Shown: positions 35,506 through 44,951 of the stretch, piece after piece
Position numbering within the stretch: the stretch's first letter is position 1
How the letters are laid out: every line of letters begins with the position of its first letter
Assembly: GCF_900112525.1 (NCBI RefSeq)
Contig: NZ_FOMD01000002.1
Location: 310,001 to 374,000, forward strand
DNA: 64,000 nucleotides
DNA from: Klenkia taihuensis
Lineage (GTDB): Bacteria > Actinomycetota > Actinomycetes > Mycobacteriales > Geodermatophilaceae
Reading direction: 5' to 3'
Notes under the pieces: model-generated
Seen by the model: only the letters and a program-made list of their open reading frames with translations
Told to the model about the DNA's origin: nothing
The model's database searches: none
Made by a program: the position numbers and the translations under genes

Positions 35506-36870
35506 GTGACCGAGCAGCAGCGCCCCGGCGACCCGGCCGGGCAGGACGTGGACCGCTACCCGGGTGCGCCGGCGGGTCAGCCGTACCCCCCGGCCGGGCA
35601 GCACGTGCCCCCGCACCAGGGCTGGACCGGCCAGCAGCACCCGTACGCGGGCCAGCAGCACCCGTACGCGGGCCAGCAGCAGCCCTACGCCGGCCAGCAG
35701 CCCGCCGGCCAGCACTGGACCGGCACCCAGCAGGCCCCGCCGGTCCTCACCCCGGTCGGCGGCCCGGCGAAGCCGGCGCGCTCCCGCGGCTGGCGGATCG
35801 CCGTGGCCGGCCTCGCGGCCGGCGCACTGATCGGCGGCGGCGCCGGCGCCGGGGTGGCCACCCTGGTCGCCGACCACGGCGGCTCGACCACCACGGCGGC
35901 GGCGCAGAACGTCGTCATCACCGACCCGCAGGACGCCACGTCGGCCACCGCCGCGGCGGCCAAGGCCGCCCCCAGCGTGGTCACCGTCTACGTCACCAGC
36001 GGGCAGAGCGCGGGCTCCGGGTCGGGCGTGGTCCTGTCGGCCGACGGCTACGTGCTGACCAACAACCACGTGGTCAGCCTCGACAGCAGCACGAGCTCGG
36101 CGACCGTCCAGGTGACGACGTCGGACGGCACGCTCTACGACGCCACCGTGGTGGGCACGGACCCGACGTCGGACCTCGCGGTGATCAAGCTGGAGGACGC
36201 CTCCGGGCTGACCCCGGCCACCTTCGCCGACTCCGCCAAGGTCCAGGTCGGCGACCAGGCCGTCGCGATCGGCGCCCCGCTGGGGCTGTCCAACACCGTC
36301 ACCACCGGCATCGTCAGCGCGCTGGACCGGGCCGTCTCCACCGGCTCGGACCAGAACACGACGGTCATCGACGCCATCCAGACCGACGCCGCGATCAACC
36401 CCGGCAACTCCGGCGGCGCGCTGGTGGACGCCGCCGGGGAGGTCATCGGGATCAACTCGGCGATCGCCTCGGTCGCCGACCGGAGCTCGCAGGAGCAGCA
36501 GAGCGGCAACATCGGGGTGGGCTTCGCCATCCCGTCGGACACCGCCCAGCGGGTCGCGCAGCAGATCATCCAGACCGGCAGCGCCACGCACGCCCTCCTC
36601 GGCGTCAGCGCGCAGACCGCCGCGCAGCAGGGCTCGGAGGTCGGCGAGGGCGCGAAGGTGGCCCAGGTCGCCGAGGGCGGCCCGGCCGCGCAGGCCGGCA
36701 TCCAGGTCGGCGACGTGATCACCGCGGTGGGGAGCCGGGAGGTCACCACCTCGACCGACCTGACCGCCGCGGTGCGCAGCGCGACGCCCGGGGAGAAGGT
36801 CACGCTGACCGTGCGCCGGGGCAGCAGCACCGAGCAGGTCGACGTCACGCTGGGCACGGCCTCCAGCTGA
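35506..36870 (+). CDS. HtrA/DegP-family membrane-anchored serine protease with PDZ domain
   Basis: A 454-residue envelope protease. A Gln/Pro/Tyr-rich cytoplasmic N-terminus (1-90) includes three 7-residue repeats. One membrane helix follows (about 98-120), then a trypsin-like domain with catalytic His188 (TNNHVV), Asp223 (TSDLAVIK) and Ser302 (NPGNSGGAL), and a PDZ domain (about 365-450, VAEGGPAAQAGIQVGDVI). It degrades or refolds damaged exported proteins. I chose GTG at 35506, with GGGGAGG 6-7 bases upstream. A hairpin follows the gene. Confidence 0.93.
   Translation: MTEQQRPGDPAGQDVDRYPGAPAGQPYPPAGQHVPPHQGWTGQQHPYAGQQHPYAGQQQPYAGQQPAGQHWTGTQQAPPVLTPVGGPAKPARSRGWRIAVAGLAAGALIGGGAGAGVATLVADHGGSTTTAAAQNVVITDPQDATSATAAAAKAAPSVVTVYVTSGQSAGSGSGVVLSADGYVLTNNHVVSLDSSTSSATVQVTTSDGTLYDATVVGTDPTSDLAVIKLEDASGLTPATFADSAKVQVGDQAVAIGAPLGLSNTVTTGIVSALDRAVSTGSDQNTTVIDAIQTDAAINPGNSGGALVDAAGEVIGINSAIASVADRSSQEQQSGNIGVGFAIPSDTAQRVAQQIIQTGSATHALLGVSAQTAAQQGSEVGEGAKVAQVAEGGPAAQAGIQVGDVITAVGSREVTTSTDLTAAVRSATPGEKVTLTVRRGSSTEQVDVTLGTASS
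35632..35694 (+). repeat. Three tandem 21-bp repeats in the HtrA gene
   Basis: Three in-frame units encode QQHPYAG, QQHPYAG and QQQPYAG in the disordered cytoplasmic tail of the protease. This is a candidate for length variation between strains. Confidence 0.8.
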
Positions 36871-36882
36871 CCTGCACGCACC

Positions 36883-36916
36883 GGGGGCCGGGACCGCGAC
36901 CGCGGTGCCGGCCCCC
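36883..36916 (+). terminator. Hairpin after the HtrA gene
   Basis: GGGGGCCGG (36883-36891) pairs with CCGGCCCCC (36908-36916), starting 12 bases past the protease stop. It lies before the DUF445 gene on the same strand. Confidence 0.7.
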
Positions 36917-36934
36917 GCTGCATAGCCTGGGCCG

Positions 36935-38203
36935 GTGGCTCCCCCCGTCCCGCTGACCGGCGCGCTCGACGACCCGGCCCGCGCCCGCGACCTGCGCCGG
37001 ATGAAGCTGCTGGCCACCGGGCTGTTCGTGGCGGCCGCGCTGGTCTACCTGGCCTGCGTCGTGTGGGGCGGTGACCGCACCTGGGTCGGCTACGTGGAGG
37101 CCACCGCCGAGGCGTCGATGGTCGGTGCGCTGGCCGACTGGTTCGCCGTCACCGCGCTGTTCCGGCACCCGCTACGGCTGCCCATCCCGCACACCGCGGT
37201 CATCCCGCGCAAGAAGGACCAGATCGGCACCAGCCTGGGCGCCTTCGTGCAGGAGAACTTCCTGACCGCCGCGGTCGTCGAGGAGCGGCTGGCGACCGTC
37301 GACGTCCCCGGCCGGATCGGGGGCTTCCTGGCCTCCCCGGGTCGCGCCCAGCGGCTGGCCGGGGACGCCGGGACCGCCGTCCGGGCGCTGTTCGACCTGC
37401 TGGACGACGACGTCGTGACCGACGCCGTGGGCGCCCTGGTCGACCGCAAGGCGCGGGAGACCCCGGCCGCGCCGGTGGTGGCCCGGGTGATCGAGGCCGT
37501 GGTCGACGGCGACAAGCACCAGGACGTGCTGTCGGCCGGGCTGACCGGGCTGGCCGCCTTCCTCCGGGACAACCGGGCGCTGTTCCGGGCGCAGCTGTCC
37601 GACGCCTCGCCGGTCTGGGTGCCCGACTGGGTGGACGACCGGGTCTTCGTGCGGGCCTTCGACGGCGTGCAGCGCTTCCTGGCCGAGGTCGGCGCCGACC
37701 CCCAGCACGAGCTCCGCCGCTCCTACGACGCCCGGCTGCGCGCCTACGTGCAGGCACTGCGCACCGACCCGGCGACGGCGGCCAAGGTCGAGGACTTCAA
37801 GGCCGACCTGCTCGACCACCCCGCGGTGCGCACCTGGTCGGCGGGCCTGTGGGGGACGGCGAAGTCGGCGCTGCTGGCCGCCGCCGACGACCCCGGCTCG
37901 GCGCTGCGGGCCCGCGTGCGCGACCTGCTGCTGCGGGCCGCCCGGGTGCTGCAGGAGGACGAGCAGGTGCGGGCCACCGTGCAGGCGCAGACCGTGCGCG
38001 CGGCCCGCTGGGCGGTGACCCGGTTCAGCGGGGACGCCGCCGAGCTGGTCAGCACCACCGTGGCGCGGTGGGACACCGAGGAGACCAGCCGGCGGATCGA
38101 GCTGCAGGTGGGCCGGGACCTGCAGTGGATCCGGGTCAACGGCACCGTCGTCGGCGGCCTGGCCGGCCTGGTGATCCACACCGTCGGCCAGCTGATCGGC
38201 TGA
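36935..38203 (+). CDS. DUF445 family membrane protein
   Basis: A 422-residue protein with the DUF445/YjiN pattern. A helix near residues 24-46 is followed by the conserved ATAEASMVGALADWFAVTALFRHP and HTAVIPRKKDQIG. A long helical, probably extracytoplasmic or cytoplasmic middle follows, and a C-terminal segment with RVNGTVVGGLAGLVIHTV that re-enters the membrane. The function of the family is unknown. GTG start at 36935. It converges on the cupin gene with no gap. Confidence 0.83.
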   Translation: MAPPVPLTGALDDPARARDLRRMKLLATGLFVAAALVYLACVVWGGDRTWVGYVEATAEASMVGALADWFAVTALFRHPLRLPIPHTAVIPRKKDQIGTSLGAFVQENFLTAAVVEERLATVDVPGRIGGFLASPGRAQRLAGDAGTAVRALFDLLDDDVVTDAVGALVDRKARETPAAPVVARVIEAVVDGDKHQDVLSAGLTGLAAFLRDNRALFRAQLSDASPVWVPDWVDDRVFVRAFDGVQRFLAEVGADPQHELRRSYDARLRAYVQALRTDPATAAKVEDFKADLLDHPAVRTWSAGLWGTAKSALLAAADDPGSALRARVRDLLLRAARVLQEDEQVRATVQAQTVRAARWAVTRFSGDAAELVSTTVARWDTEETSRRIELQVGRDLQWIRVNGTVVGGLAGLVIHTVGQLIG

Positions 38204-38572
38204 TCAGCCCAGCGCGAACCCGGACCACTCGAAGCCGGGCGAGACCACGCAGCTGACCAGCACCTCGCCGGCGGTCGGCGCGGTGGCCTGCCGGACGCCG
38301 GCCGGGACCAGGGCCTGCGGGTGCGCGGCGTCGAGCTGCACCCGCTCCTCCCCCACGTGCAGCTCCAGCGCCCCCGGGCCGTGCCAGAGCCACAGCTCGT
38401 CGGCGTCCACGGTGTGCGGCGCCGAGCGCTCCCCCGGCGCGAGCAGGAACAGGATCGCGGTGGCCTGCGGGCGGCCGCCGTCCCCGGCCGGCCCGGTCCA
38501 GGTGCGCCGGAACCACCCGCCCTCCGGGTGCGGCGCGAGGTCCAGCCGCTGCGCCGTCGCCGGCCGGGTCAT
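38204..38572 (-). CDS. DUF985-type cupin protein
   Basis: A 122-residue single-domain cupin. It shows the family start LAPHPEGGWFRRTW, the first cupin motif around RSAPHTVDADELWLWHGPG, and the conserved end SCVVSPGFEWSGFAL. Members bind small ligands and resemble sugar epimerases; activity is not established. The ATG at 38572 overlaps the rlmB stop by one base (TGATG), so the two are coupled. Confidence 0.85.
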   Translation of the reverse strand: MTRPATAQRLDLAPHPEGGWFRRTWTGPAGDGGRPQATAILFLLAPGERSAPHTVDADELWLWHGPGALELHVGEERVQLDAAHPQALVPAGVRQATAPTAGEVLVSCVVSPGFEWSGFALG

Positions 38573-39534
38573 CAGCGGCGGGCGGAGGCCGCGGCGTAGA
38601 GGGCGATGGAGGCCGCGACGCTGACGTTGAGCGACTCGGTGTCCTTGGTCATCGGGATGCGGATGACGACGTCGCACCGCTCCCGCACCAGCCGGGACAG
38701 CCCCGCGCCCTCCGCGCCGACCACCAGCGCGACCGGGTCGGCGAACCCGTCGTAGGAGTGCAGGTCGACGTCGCCGTCGCCGGCCAGGCCGACGGTCTGC
38801 AGGCCGGCGTCCTGGTAGGAGGCCAGCGTGCGGGCCAGGTTGACCGCGCGCGCCACCCGCACCCGCGCGGCCGCGCCGGCGGAGGTGCGCCAGGCCGAGG
38901 CGGTCATGCCGACCGACCGGCGCTGCGGGACCACGACGCCGTGCGCGTCGAACGCGGCGGCCGACCGGACCACGGCACCCAGGTTGCGGGGGTCGGTGAC
39001 GCCGTCGAGGGCCACCACCAGCGGGGGCCGCCCGGCATCGCGCGCCACGTCGAGCAGGTCGTCGGGGTGCGCGTAGTCGTAGGGCGGGACCATCAGGCCG
39101 ATGCCCTGGTGCAGGGCGCCGTCGCTCATCCGGTCGAACTCGGCGCGGCCGACCTCCAGCAGCGGCAGGCCGCGGTCGCCGGCCAGCTGCACGGCCTCGG
39201 CGATCCGCTCGTCGGTGCCGCCGCGGCTGCCGTCGCCGGTGACCACGTAGAGGGCCTGCGCCGGGATGGCGGCGCGCAGCGCCTCCACGACCGGGTTGCG
39301 GCCCAGCAGCAGCTCGGGCTGCTCCTCGTTGCGCTTCTGCACCCGTGCCCGGTTGTCGCGGCGGGCGGCGGCGGCCTTGGCCTTCTTGAACGCCGGGTGG
39401 TAGGGCCGGTCCTCGGCCTTGGGGGTGTTGCCGCGCCCGGCCAGGCCGCGGCGCTTGTGCCCGCCGGTGCCGGTGGTGGCGCCCTTCTTGCCCGCCCCGG
39501 TGGTGCGGCCTCGTCGCTGGCTGTTGCCTGCCAT
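38572..39534 (-). CDS. rlmB: 23S rRNA (guanosine-2'-O-)-methyltransferase RlmB
   Basis: A SPOUT-family (TrmH-type) enzyme that methylates the 2'-O of G2251 in 23S rRNA, using SAM. The 320 residues comprise a basic N-terminal extension (1-70), an RNA-binding substrate domain ([14 protein letters not shown]) and the knotted catalytic domain. Motifs 1-3 are [25 protein letters not shown] and [14 protein letters not shown]. It lies 28 bases after cysS on the same strand, the conserved actinobacterial order. Confidence 0.93.
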   Translation of the reverse strand: MAGNSQRRGRTTGAGKKGATTGTGGHKRRGLAGRGNTPKAEDRPYHPAFKKAKAAAARRDNRARVQKRNEEQPELLLGRNPVVEALRAAIPAQALYVVTGDGSRGGTDERIAEAVQLAGDRGLPLLEVGRAEFDRMSDGALHQGIGLMVPPYDYAHPDDLLDVARDAGRPPLVVALDGVTDPRNLGAVVRSAAAFDAHGVVVPQRRSVGMTASAWRTSAGAAARVRVARAVNLARTLASYQDAGLQTVGLAGDGDVDLHSYDGFADPVALVVGAEGAGLSRLVRERCDVVIRIPMTKDTESLNVSVAASIALYAAASARR

Positions 39535-39562
39535 CAGTTCTCTCTCCGTGCTGCTGTCCGGC

Positions 39563-40963
39563 TCACCGGGAGAGCTCCCAGCGGGGGCCGGACGGGGTGT
39601 CCTCGACGACGACGCCGAGGGTGGTCAGCTGGTCGCGGATCGCGTCCGCGGCGGCGTAGTCCTTGCGGGCCCGGGCGGCGGCGCGCTGCTCGAGCGCCAG
39701 CCGCACCAGCCCGTCGGTGGCGGTGGCGAGCCGGTCGTCGGCGGCACCGTCGGCCCACTGCGGGTCCAGCGGGTCCAGGCCGAGCACGCCGAGCATGGCC
39801 CGGACCGCGCCGAGCTCGGCGGCCACCGCCGCGTCGTCGCCGGCGGCCAGCGCGGTGTTGCCGGCGCGGGCGTGCTCGTGCGCGACGGCGACCGCGGCCG
39901 GCGTCCCCAGGTCGTCGTCGAGCGCGGCGACGAAGGCGTCGGGCAGCCGGCCGCCCTCGACCGCCCCGACCCGCTCGGCGGCGCGGCGGACGAAGGACTC
40001 CAGCCGACGGTAGGCCGCCCCGGCCTCCTCGAGCGCGGCGTCGGTGAACTCGACGGTCGACCGGTAGTGCGGGGCGACCAGGTAGTAGCGCAGCTCGACC
40101 GGGCGGACCCGGGTGACGACGTCGTCGACCAGGGCGGTGTTGCCCATCGACTTGCTCATCTTCTCCCCGCCCAGGGTGACCCAGCCGTTGTGCAGCCAGT
40201 AGCGGGTGAACGGGTCGCCGGCCGCGCGGGACTGCGCCTGCTCGTTCTCGTGGTGCGGGAAGCGCAGGTCCAGGCCGCCGCCGTGGATGTCGAACTCCTC
40301 GCCCAGGTACTTGTGCGCCATGGCCGAGCACTCCAGGTGCCAGCCCGGACGGCCCCGCCCCCACGGGGTGTCCCAGGACGCCGTCGCCGGGTCGGTGGGC
40401 TTGTGCGCCTTCCACAGCGCGAAGTCGCGGGGGTCGCGCTTGAGGTCGTCGGTGTCGGCGTCGCCGGCGGGCTGCAGGTCCTCGACCTTCTGCCCGGTCA
40501 GCTCGCCGTAGGCCGGCCAGGAGCGGACGTCGAAGTACACGTCGCCGCCGGCGGCGTAGGCGTGCCCGCGCTCGACCAGCCGGCCGATCATCTCCACCAT
40601 CTCGGGCACGTGGCCGGTGGCGCGCGGCTCGTAGGTGGGCGGCAGCGTGCCCAGCACCTGGTAGGCGCGGGTGCAGGCCAGCTCGTTGCGGTAGGCCCAG
40701 TCCCACCACTCGACGCCGTTCGCGGCGGCCTTGGCGAGGATCTTGTCGTCGACGTCGGTGACGTTGCGGACGAAGGTGACGTCCAGGCCCTGCGCGGTCA
40801 GCCAGCGGCGCAGCACGTCGAAGGCCAGCGCGGCGCGGACGTGCCCGATGTGCGGGGGCCCCTGGACGGTCAGCCCGCAGACGTACATCGACACCCGGCC
40901 GGCCCGCAGGGGCACGAAGTCGCGCACGGCGTGCGCGGCGGAGTCGTACAGCCGGAGGTCCAC
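39563..40963 (-). CDS. cysS: Cysteinyl-tRNA synthetase
   Basis: Charges tRNA-Cys with cysteine. The 466-residue class I synthetase shows the HIGH motif ([12 protein letters not shown], with the zinc-ligand Cys in [10 protein letters not shown]), later zinc ligands (LECSAM and HHENE), and the KMSKS motif in [11 protein letters not shown] chose GTG at 40963 (protein start [12 protein letters not shown]). A -10-like TAGACT lies about 9-14 bases upstream, so the mRNA may be nearly leaderless. ispF, which normally precedes cysS directly, is 14 kb away across the PTS island. Confidence 0.95.
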   Translation of the reverse strand: MDLRLYDSAAHAVRDFVPLRAGRVSMYVCGLTVQGPPHIGHVRAALAFDVLRRWLTAQGLDVTFVRNVTDVDDKILAKAAANGVEWWDWAYRNELACTRAYQVLGTLPPTYEPRATGHVPEMVEMIGRLVERGHAYAAGGDVYFDVRSWPAYGELTGQKVEDLQPAGDADTDDLKRDPRDFALWKAHKPTDPATASWDTPWGRGRPGWHLECSAMAHKYLGEEFDIHGGGLDLRFPHHENEQAQSRAAGDPFTRYWLHNGWVTLGGEKMSKSMGNTALVDDVVTRVRPVELRYYLVAPHYRSTVEFTDAALEEAGAAYRRLESFVRRAAERVGAVEGGRLPDAFVAALDDDLGTPAAVAVAHEHARAGNTALAAGDDAAVAAELGAVRAMLGVLGLDPLDPQWADGAADDRLATATDGLVRLALEQRAAARARKDYAAADAIRDQLTTLGVVVEDTPSGPRWELSR

Positions 40964-41036
40964 CGACGGGAGTCTACGGATCCCCGGGCCGACGCCGGTC
41001 CCGGTGCGCGTGCGCAGGCTCAGTAACGTGAGGGGG

Positions 41037-41693
41037 ATGCCCACGACCGGCGCCCCGGCGCCCTCCCGCGGCCCCGCCCGGGCCACCGGCCTGCTCGGCC
41101 TGGTCGTGGAGAACCCGGCGGCCGTCCCCGGGCTGCGGCTGCAGGACCGGCCGCTGCCGGCGCACGGGGTGGACACCCTGCGGGCGGTGGCCACCGTGCA
41201 GGTGCGGGTGCTCGGCCGCGGGCAGGGCGGTGCGCTCGGCCTGCACCCCGGGGAGCACTGGCGGTCGCTGGCCACCGACGGCCTGGTGCTGCACGACGCG
41301 CTGTGCCCGCTGCTGCCGGCGTCGGCGGTGCGGGAGGCGGTGCAGCTGCTCGCCGCGGCCGGGCCGAGGGGGGTGGTGGTCGGCGTCCGGCCGGTCACCG
41401 ACACGGTCAAGGAGGTCGTCGACGGCGCCGTGGTGGGCACCGTCGACCGCGACGCGCTCAGCGCGCTGGCCTCGCCGGTCGTCGTCGGCCCCGCGCTGCT
41501 GGACGCCCTCGCCGCGGAGCTGCCGACGGCCGGTCAGCTGGCCGACCTGGTCGCGGTGCTCGACGCGCTCGAGGGGCTGGGCACGGTGGTGCCCCTCGAG
41601 GTGCCCTCGGCCGGGCGCCGGCTCACCGACGCCGACGACGTCGTCCTCATGGAGTGCCTGCACGGCCTGCGCGGCCGGCTGCGCGAGCGCTGA
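41037..41693 (+). CDS. Degenerate IspD-like protein lacking the CTP-binding loop
   Basis: A 218-residue protein whose middle aligns with IspD cytidylyltransferases: [10 protein letters not shown] (86-93, for HDAARPL), the substrate loop PVTDTVK (119-125) and TVDRDAL (135-141). The N-terminal CTP-binding AAGxGxR signature and the QTPQ motif are absent, and the C-terminal KIT motif is not recognisable. Catalysis is therefore unlikely. It may be a pseudoenzyme or a relic of the ispD that normally sits in this cluster. ATG at 41037, divergent from cysS and convergent with the zinc-ribbon gene. Confidence 0.68.
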   Translation: MPTTGAPAPSRGPARATGLLGLVVENPAAVPGLRLQDRPLPAHGVDTLRAVATVQVRVLGRGQGGALGLHPGEHWRSLATDGLVLHDALCPLLPASAVREAVQLLAAAGPRGVVVGVRPVTDTVKEVVDGAVVGTVDRDALSALASPVVVGPALLDALAAELPTAGQLADLVAVLDALEGLGTVVPLEVPSAGRRLTDADDVVLMECLHGLRGRLRER

Positions 41694-41696
41694 GGC

Positions 41697-42011
41697 TCAG
41701 CGGCCGCGGATCAGCGTGCCGAGCTCGGCGAGCAGCTTGCCGGGCTGGCGGAGCAGGGCGCCGGGCAGCTCGCGGGCGAAGCGCAGCGGGTCGCGGCGGG
41801 CCCGGCGCGCCATCCGGACCGGCTTGCTGGTCACCCGGTGCTCGAGGTCGTGCAGGTAGCCGGTCAGCATCGAGCGGGGCACGACCTCGACGACGTGCCC
41901 GCACGCGGTGCAGGTCGTGGTGGCCAGCAGCCGGCCCACGTGCCGCAGCTCGTGCTCGGCGGTGCGACCGCACGCGGTGCAGGTCAGGTCGGCGTACTCC
42001 GGCTCCTCCAC
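41697..42011 (-). CDS. Zinc-ribbon protein
   Basis: A 104-residue protein with two CxxC pairs (CTACGRT at 11-14 and CTACGHV at 34-37) that form a small zinc ribbon. A basic helical C-terminal half follows (RMARRARRDPLRFARELPG). It resembles conserved actinobacterial 'bZIP-like' zinc-ribbon proteins of unknown role; nucleic-acid or protein binding is inferred. Its GTG start is 1 base from the IspD-type gene stop, so it is the last gene of the srl-type operon. Confidence 0.72.
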   Translation of the reverse strand: MEEPEYADLTCTACGRTAEHELRHVGRLLATTTCTACGHVVEVVPRSMLTGYLHDLEHRVTSKPVRMARRARRDPLRFARELPGALLRQPGKLLAELGTLIRGR

Positions 42012-42012
42012 G

Positions 42013-42765
42013 TCAGCTCCCCCCTGCCGCCCCGGGCCCGAGCCGGCGCACGTCGAACGACGACCGGGCGAGCAGCGCCTCGGCGAGGAACAGGTCCTCG
42101 GCGTAGGTGATCTTGATGTTGGTCGAGCTGCCCGGCACGTTGCAGATGCGCACCTGCGGGGCGAAGCGCTCGATGCTGGCCGCGGTGTCCGAGCCCTCGA
42201 ACCCGGCGTCGGCGGCGGCCCGGTAGGCGGCCACCAACTCGCGGGCGGTGAAGCCCTGCGGGGTCTGCACGCCGACGGCCTCCCCCGCGCGGACGGCGAG
42301 CCCGTCGCGGTGCAGCAGGCCGGGCTGGCGGCGTCCGGGGACGGCGCCGCCGTGCTCGCGGGCGGCCGCGGCGACGTCCCGGAACAGGCCGGGACCGCTC
42401 AGCGGGCGCGCGGCGTCGTGGATCAGCACCACGTCCACCTCCCCCTGCTCGATCGACGGCAGCAGCTCCTGCACCGCGGCCCACTCCGAGGCGTGCCGGC
42501 TGGCTCCCCCGACGACGACGCGGACGTCGCGGCGCGGGGCCTCGCGGGCGAGCACGGTGCGCGCGGCCTCCACCTCGTCGGCCCGCACGACCAGCACCAC
42601 CGGGCCGATGCCGGGGTCGTGCGCGGTGGCGTCCAGCGTCCAGACGAACACCCGCCGGCCGGCCAGCGGCAGGAACACCTTGTTGGTGCGGTGCCCCGTG
42701 CGGGACCCGGTCCCCGCCGCGAGCAGCACGAGGGCTGCCCGCGGCGGGGTCTGCTCACCGGTCAC
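42013..42765 (-). CDS. IspD/TarI-family cytidylyltransferase
   Basis: A 250-residue CTP:polyol-phosphate cytidylyltransferase. It has the CTP-binding LLAAGTGSRTG (14-24) with Lys29, IHDAARPL (115-122), QTPQGF (167-172) and STNIKITYAEDL (214-225, Lys218), so a functional nucleotidyltransfer site is likely. The loop that in MEP-specific IspD reads P-V-x-D-T-(I/V)-K is replaced by AVPGRRQPGLLHRDGL. The acceptor may therefore be another polyol phosphate (compare TarI, ribitol 5-phosphate). It lies 23 bases after the DRL-type oxidoreductase gene in the glucitol-PTS operon. Start GTG at 42765. Confidence 0.85.
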   Translation of the reverse strand: MTGEQTPPRAALVLLAAGTGSRTGHRTNKVFLPLAGRRVFVWTLDATAHDPGIGPVVLVVRADEVEAARTVLAREAPRRDVRVVVGGASRHASEWAAVQELLPSIEQGEVDVVLIHDAARPLSGPGLFRDVAAAAREHGGAVPGRRQPGLLHRDGLAVRAGEAVGVQTPQGFTARELVAAYRAAADAGFEGSDTAASIERFAPQVRICNVPGSSTNIKITYAEDLFLAEALLARSSFDVRRLGPGAAGGS

Positions 42766-42788
42766 CCGGTCAGCGTAGGTGCGCGGTC

Positions 42789-44120
42789 TCAGGCCGGGAC
42801 GCCGCCCAGCGCGGCGACCAGGTCGGCCTCGGACGGCGCGGTGCCGGCCGGGGTCGCGTCCTGCAGCTTGCGCAGCGCCACGATGACCGAGTCCGACGCC
42901 AGCTCCACGTCGTCGTAGGTCAGGTACTCCCCGGCCGGGACGTCGCGGACCAGGCGCGCGTGGGCGATGACGCCCAGCGGCACCCGGTTGCCGGCGGCGA
43001 AGTCGCCGGCGTCCTCGATCAGGCCGTGCACGTGCGCGCCGCCGACGCCCTCGAGCACGGTGCCCGCGGCCAGGTCGGACTTGGCGACCGCGCCGACCTC
43101 GGCGGTCCAGAACTCCGAGGTCAGGCTGGCCCGGCGGTCCACGACCATCTCGGCGACGGTGAGCGGCGCCTCGACGCTGGCCAGGTGGTAGGGGCGGTAC
43201 AGGGCGAAGTACGGCCCCGTGCCCATCTGCAGGTAGGACAGCTCGTGGTTGACGTAGGGGTCGTCGGTGCGGACGACGACGAACACGCCGGGCGCGACCG
43301 GGCCGGTGCAGTAGTCCACGACGCCGGCCTTCTCCAGCACGCCGCCGTCCTCGACCAGGGCGAAGGTGTCCTGCAGGGTCGGGACGGTCGACGCCGGGCC
43401 GTGCATGCCGCGGGTGGAGACGCCCAGGCCCGTGGTGTTGGCCAGCGCGGCCATCTCGATCATGGCCTTGGAGCCGTCGACGAAGCTGCAGAGCATCTTC
43501 GGGTTCATGCCCTTGCGCTGCGCCTCCTCGGTCAGCGAGGCGGGCGTGGCCGAGGGGTCGAGCGGGTTGTTCTTGCCCTTGCCCGCCATGACGACCTCCA
43601 TCGAGAGGTCGCGGGCGTAGTCGACGAGGATCTTGCACTCGACGGGCTCGTCGCCGCGGCAGATCGAGTAGATCGCGCCGGTGGACTGCGCCAGGTCGTG
43701 CAGCAGGCGGCCGATGGTCACGTCGGACTCGACGTTGAGGGTGGCGATGTCCTTGCCGGCGAGCAGGCAGCGGACGGCGACCTGGGCGCCGATCTCGGGC
43801 ACGCCGGTGGCCTCGACGACGACGTCGACGGGCAGGTCGGTGAGCATCGAGAGGTCGTCGAGCGCGACCGCGCCGCCGCCCTCGATGACCCGGGTGACCT
43901 CGTCGAGGTCGTGGCTGACGACGGGCTGCTGGCCGGTCCCGACCAGGGCCTCCGACGCGCGCTCGGCGACGACGTCGACGACGGCGGCGACGTGCACGCC
44001 GGTCATGCGGTGGGCCTGGGCGGCGAAGCCGCGGCCCATCTGGCCGGCGCCGACCAGGGCGACGCGGACCGGGCGGCCGCGCTCGGCCTCCAGGGCGGCG
44101 AGCCGGGAGCTGTAGCTCAT
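42789..44120 (-). CDS. SAF-domain NAD(P)-dependent oxidoreductase, DXR-like (DRL) type
   Basis: A 443-residue homoserine-dehydrogenase-like enzyme. The N-terminal Rossmann fold has RVALVGAGQMGRGFAAQ (G24xG26xxG29). A central catalytic domain follows (ICRGDEPVECKILVDYARDL, MAGKGKNNPLDP), and the C-terminus is a SAF domain (about 350-430, KSDLAAGTVLEGVGG ... PAGEYLTYDDVEL). This matches the DRL family, one member of which (Brucella) is a type II DXP reductoisomerase; other members act on related sugar phosphates. The ATG overlaps the SrlB stop (ATGA). Here it probably works on the phosphorylated polyol delivered by the PTS. Confidence 0.82.
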   Translation of the reverse strand: MSYSSRLAALEAERGRPVRVALVGAGQMGRGFAAQAHRMTGVHVAAVVDVVAERASEALVGTGQQPVVSHDLDEVTRVIEGGGAVALDDLSMLTDLPVDVVVEATGVPEIGAQVAVRCLLAGKDIATLNVESDVTIGRLLHDLAQSTGAIYSICRGDEPVECKILVDYARDLSMEVVMAGKGKNNPLDPSATPASLTEEAQRKGMNPKMLCSFVDGSKAMIEMAALANTTGLGVSTRGMHGPASTVPTLQDTFALVEDGGVLEKAGVVDYCTGPVAPGVFVVVRTDDPYVNHELSYLQMGTGPYFALYRPYHLASVEAPLTVAEMVVDRRASLTSEFWTAEVGAVAKSDLAAGTVLEGVGGAHVHGLIEDAGDFAAGNRVPLGVIAHARLVRDVPAGEYLTYDDVELASDSVIVALRKLQDATPAGTAPSEADLVAALGGVPA

Positions 44121-44545
44121 GAGGCGTCCTCGGGGGTGGCGACCGGACCGGCCGGTCGCAGGATGCGGAAGGTGTCGCCCGGCTGCGGGAGCACGAGCGA
44201 GCCGACGGGCAGGTTGCAGTCACCGGGCATGTCTGCCTCGCCTGAGCCGTTGGCCTTGAAGTCGATGTGGCCGAGGTTGACCAGGTTGGCCTCGACCACC
44301 GCGCCGACGGCGAGCACGGGGATGCGGGTGCCCCCCAGCTCGACGACGTCGCCGGGGCGGGGGCCGGCGCTGGCCACCGTCGGTTCGTGCAGGGCGGAGA
44401 AGTCATGCAGCTCGGCCGGGGAGTCGGCGCCGAAGAGGACCAGGATGCCGTGGTCCCCGACGAACATGCCGACCTGCTCCCCGACCTCGGTGACGGTGGA
44501 GGAGTAGAGGACCTGCTCCTCCACCGTCACCTCGGGGGCGGTCAC
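44117..44545 (-). CDS. srlB: PTS glucitol/sorbitol-type EIIA component
   Basis: A 142-residue EIIA of the glucitol family (SrlB-like). It has LYSSTVTEVGEQVGMF at the start, the likely phospho-His53 in SALHEP, and the family segment NLVNLGHIDFKANGSGEADMPG toward the C-terminus. It relays phosphate from HPr to the EIIB domain. GTG at 44545 overlaps the EIIB stop (GTGA), and its own stop overlaps the oxidoreductase start (ATGA). Confidence 0.9.
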   Translation of the reverse strand: MTAPEVTVEEQVLYSSTVTEVGEQVGMFVGDHGILVLFGADSPAELHDFSALHEPTVASAGPRPGDVVELGGTRIPVLAVGAVVEANLVNLGHIDFKANGSGEADMPGDCNLPVGSLVLPQPGDTFRILRPAGPVATPEDAS

Positions 44546-44913
44546 TTCTCGACCACGTCCCCGACACCGACACCGGAGACGAAGATGTCCTCCTTGATGA
44601 AGGAGGCCAGCGGGCCCGACGGCGACGTGGCGTGCACGTCGACGGTCATGACCTTCTTCATCGGGTAGACGCCGACGCGGGCGGTGCCGCCGCAGTCGAT
44701 GACGGCCACGGCGATCTTGTCGAACGGAGCGGAGCTCTTGAAGCCGTCGAAGGCCTCGCCCCCGGTCAGCTCGGCGATCTTGGCGGCCACGGGGTGGATG
44801 CCACCGCCGGTGACGCTGTAGATCAGCGGCTTGTCCGCGGTCGGGGTGATGGTGAGGGGACCACCCCAGCCGCCGCGCCCCGCGCTGATGGTGACGGACT
44901 TGTAGTCGGACAT
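44542..44913 (-). CDS. PTS glucitol/sorbitol-type EIIB domain, separate polypeptide
   Basis: A 123-residue protein equal to the N-terminal EIIB part of SrlE, with the phosphorylatable Cys74 in AVIDCGGTARVGVYP and YSVTGGGIHPVAAKIAELTG. In E. coli this domain is fused to a membrane domain in one 319-residue protein; here it is free-standing and the membrane part is the gene just upstream. ATG at 44913 with GAGGAGCACG before it. Confidence 0.9.
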   Translation of the reverse strand: MSDYKSVTISAGRGGWGGPLTITPTADKPLIYSVTGGGIHPVAAKIAELTGGEAFDGFKSSAPFDKIAVAVIDCGGTARVGVYPMKKVMTVDVHATSPSGPLASFIKEDIFVSGVGVGDVVEK

Positions 44914-44951
44914 CTCGTGCTCCTCTTCGTTGCTGGTGGTGCGGTGGTGGG

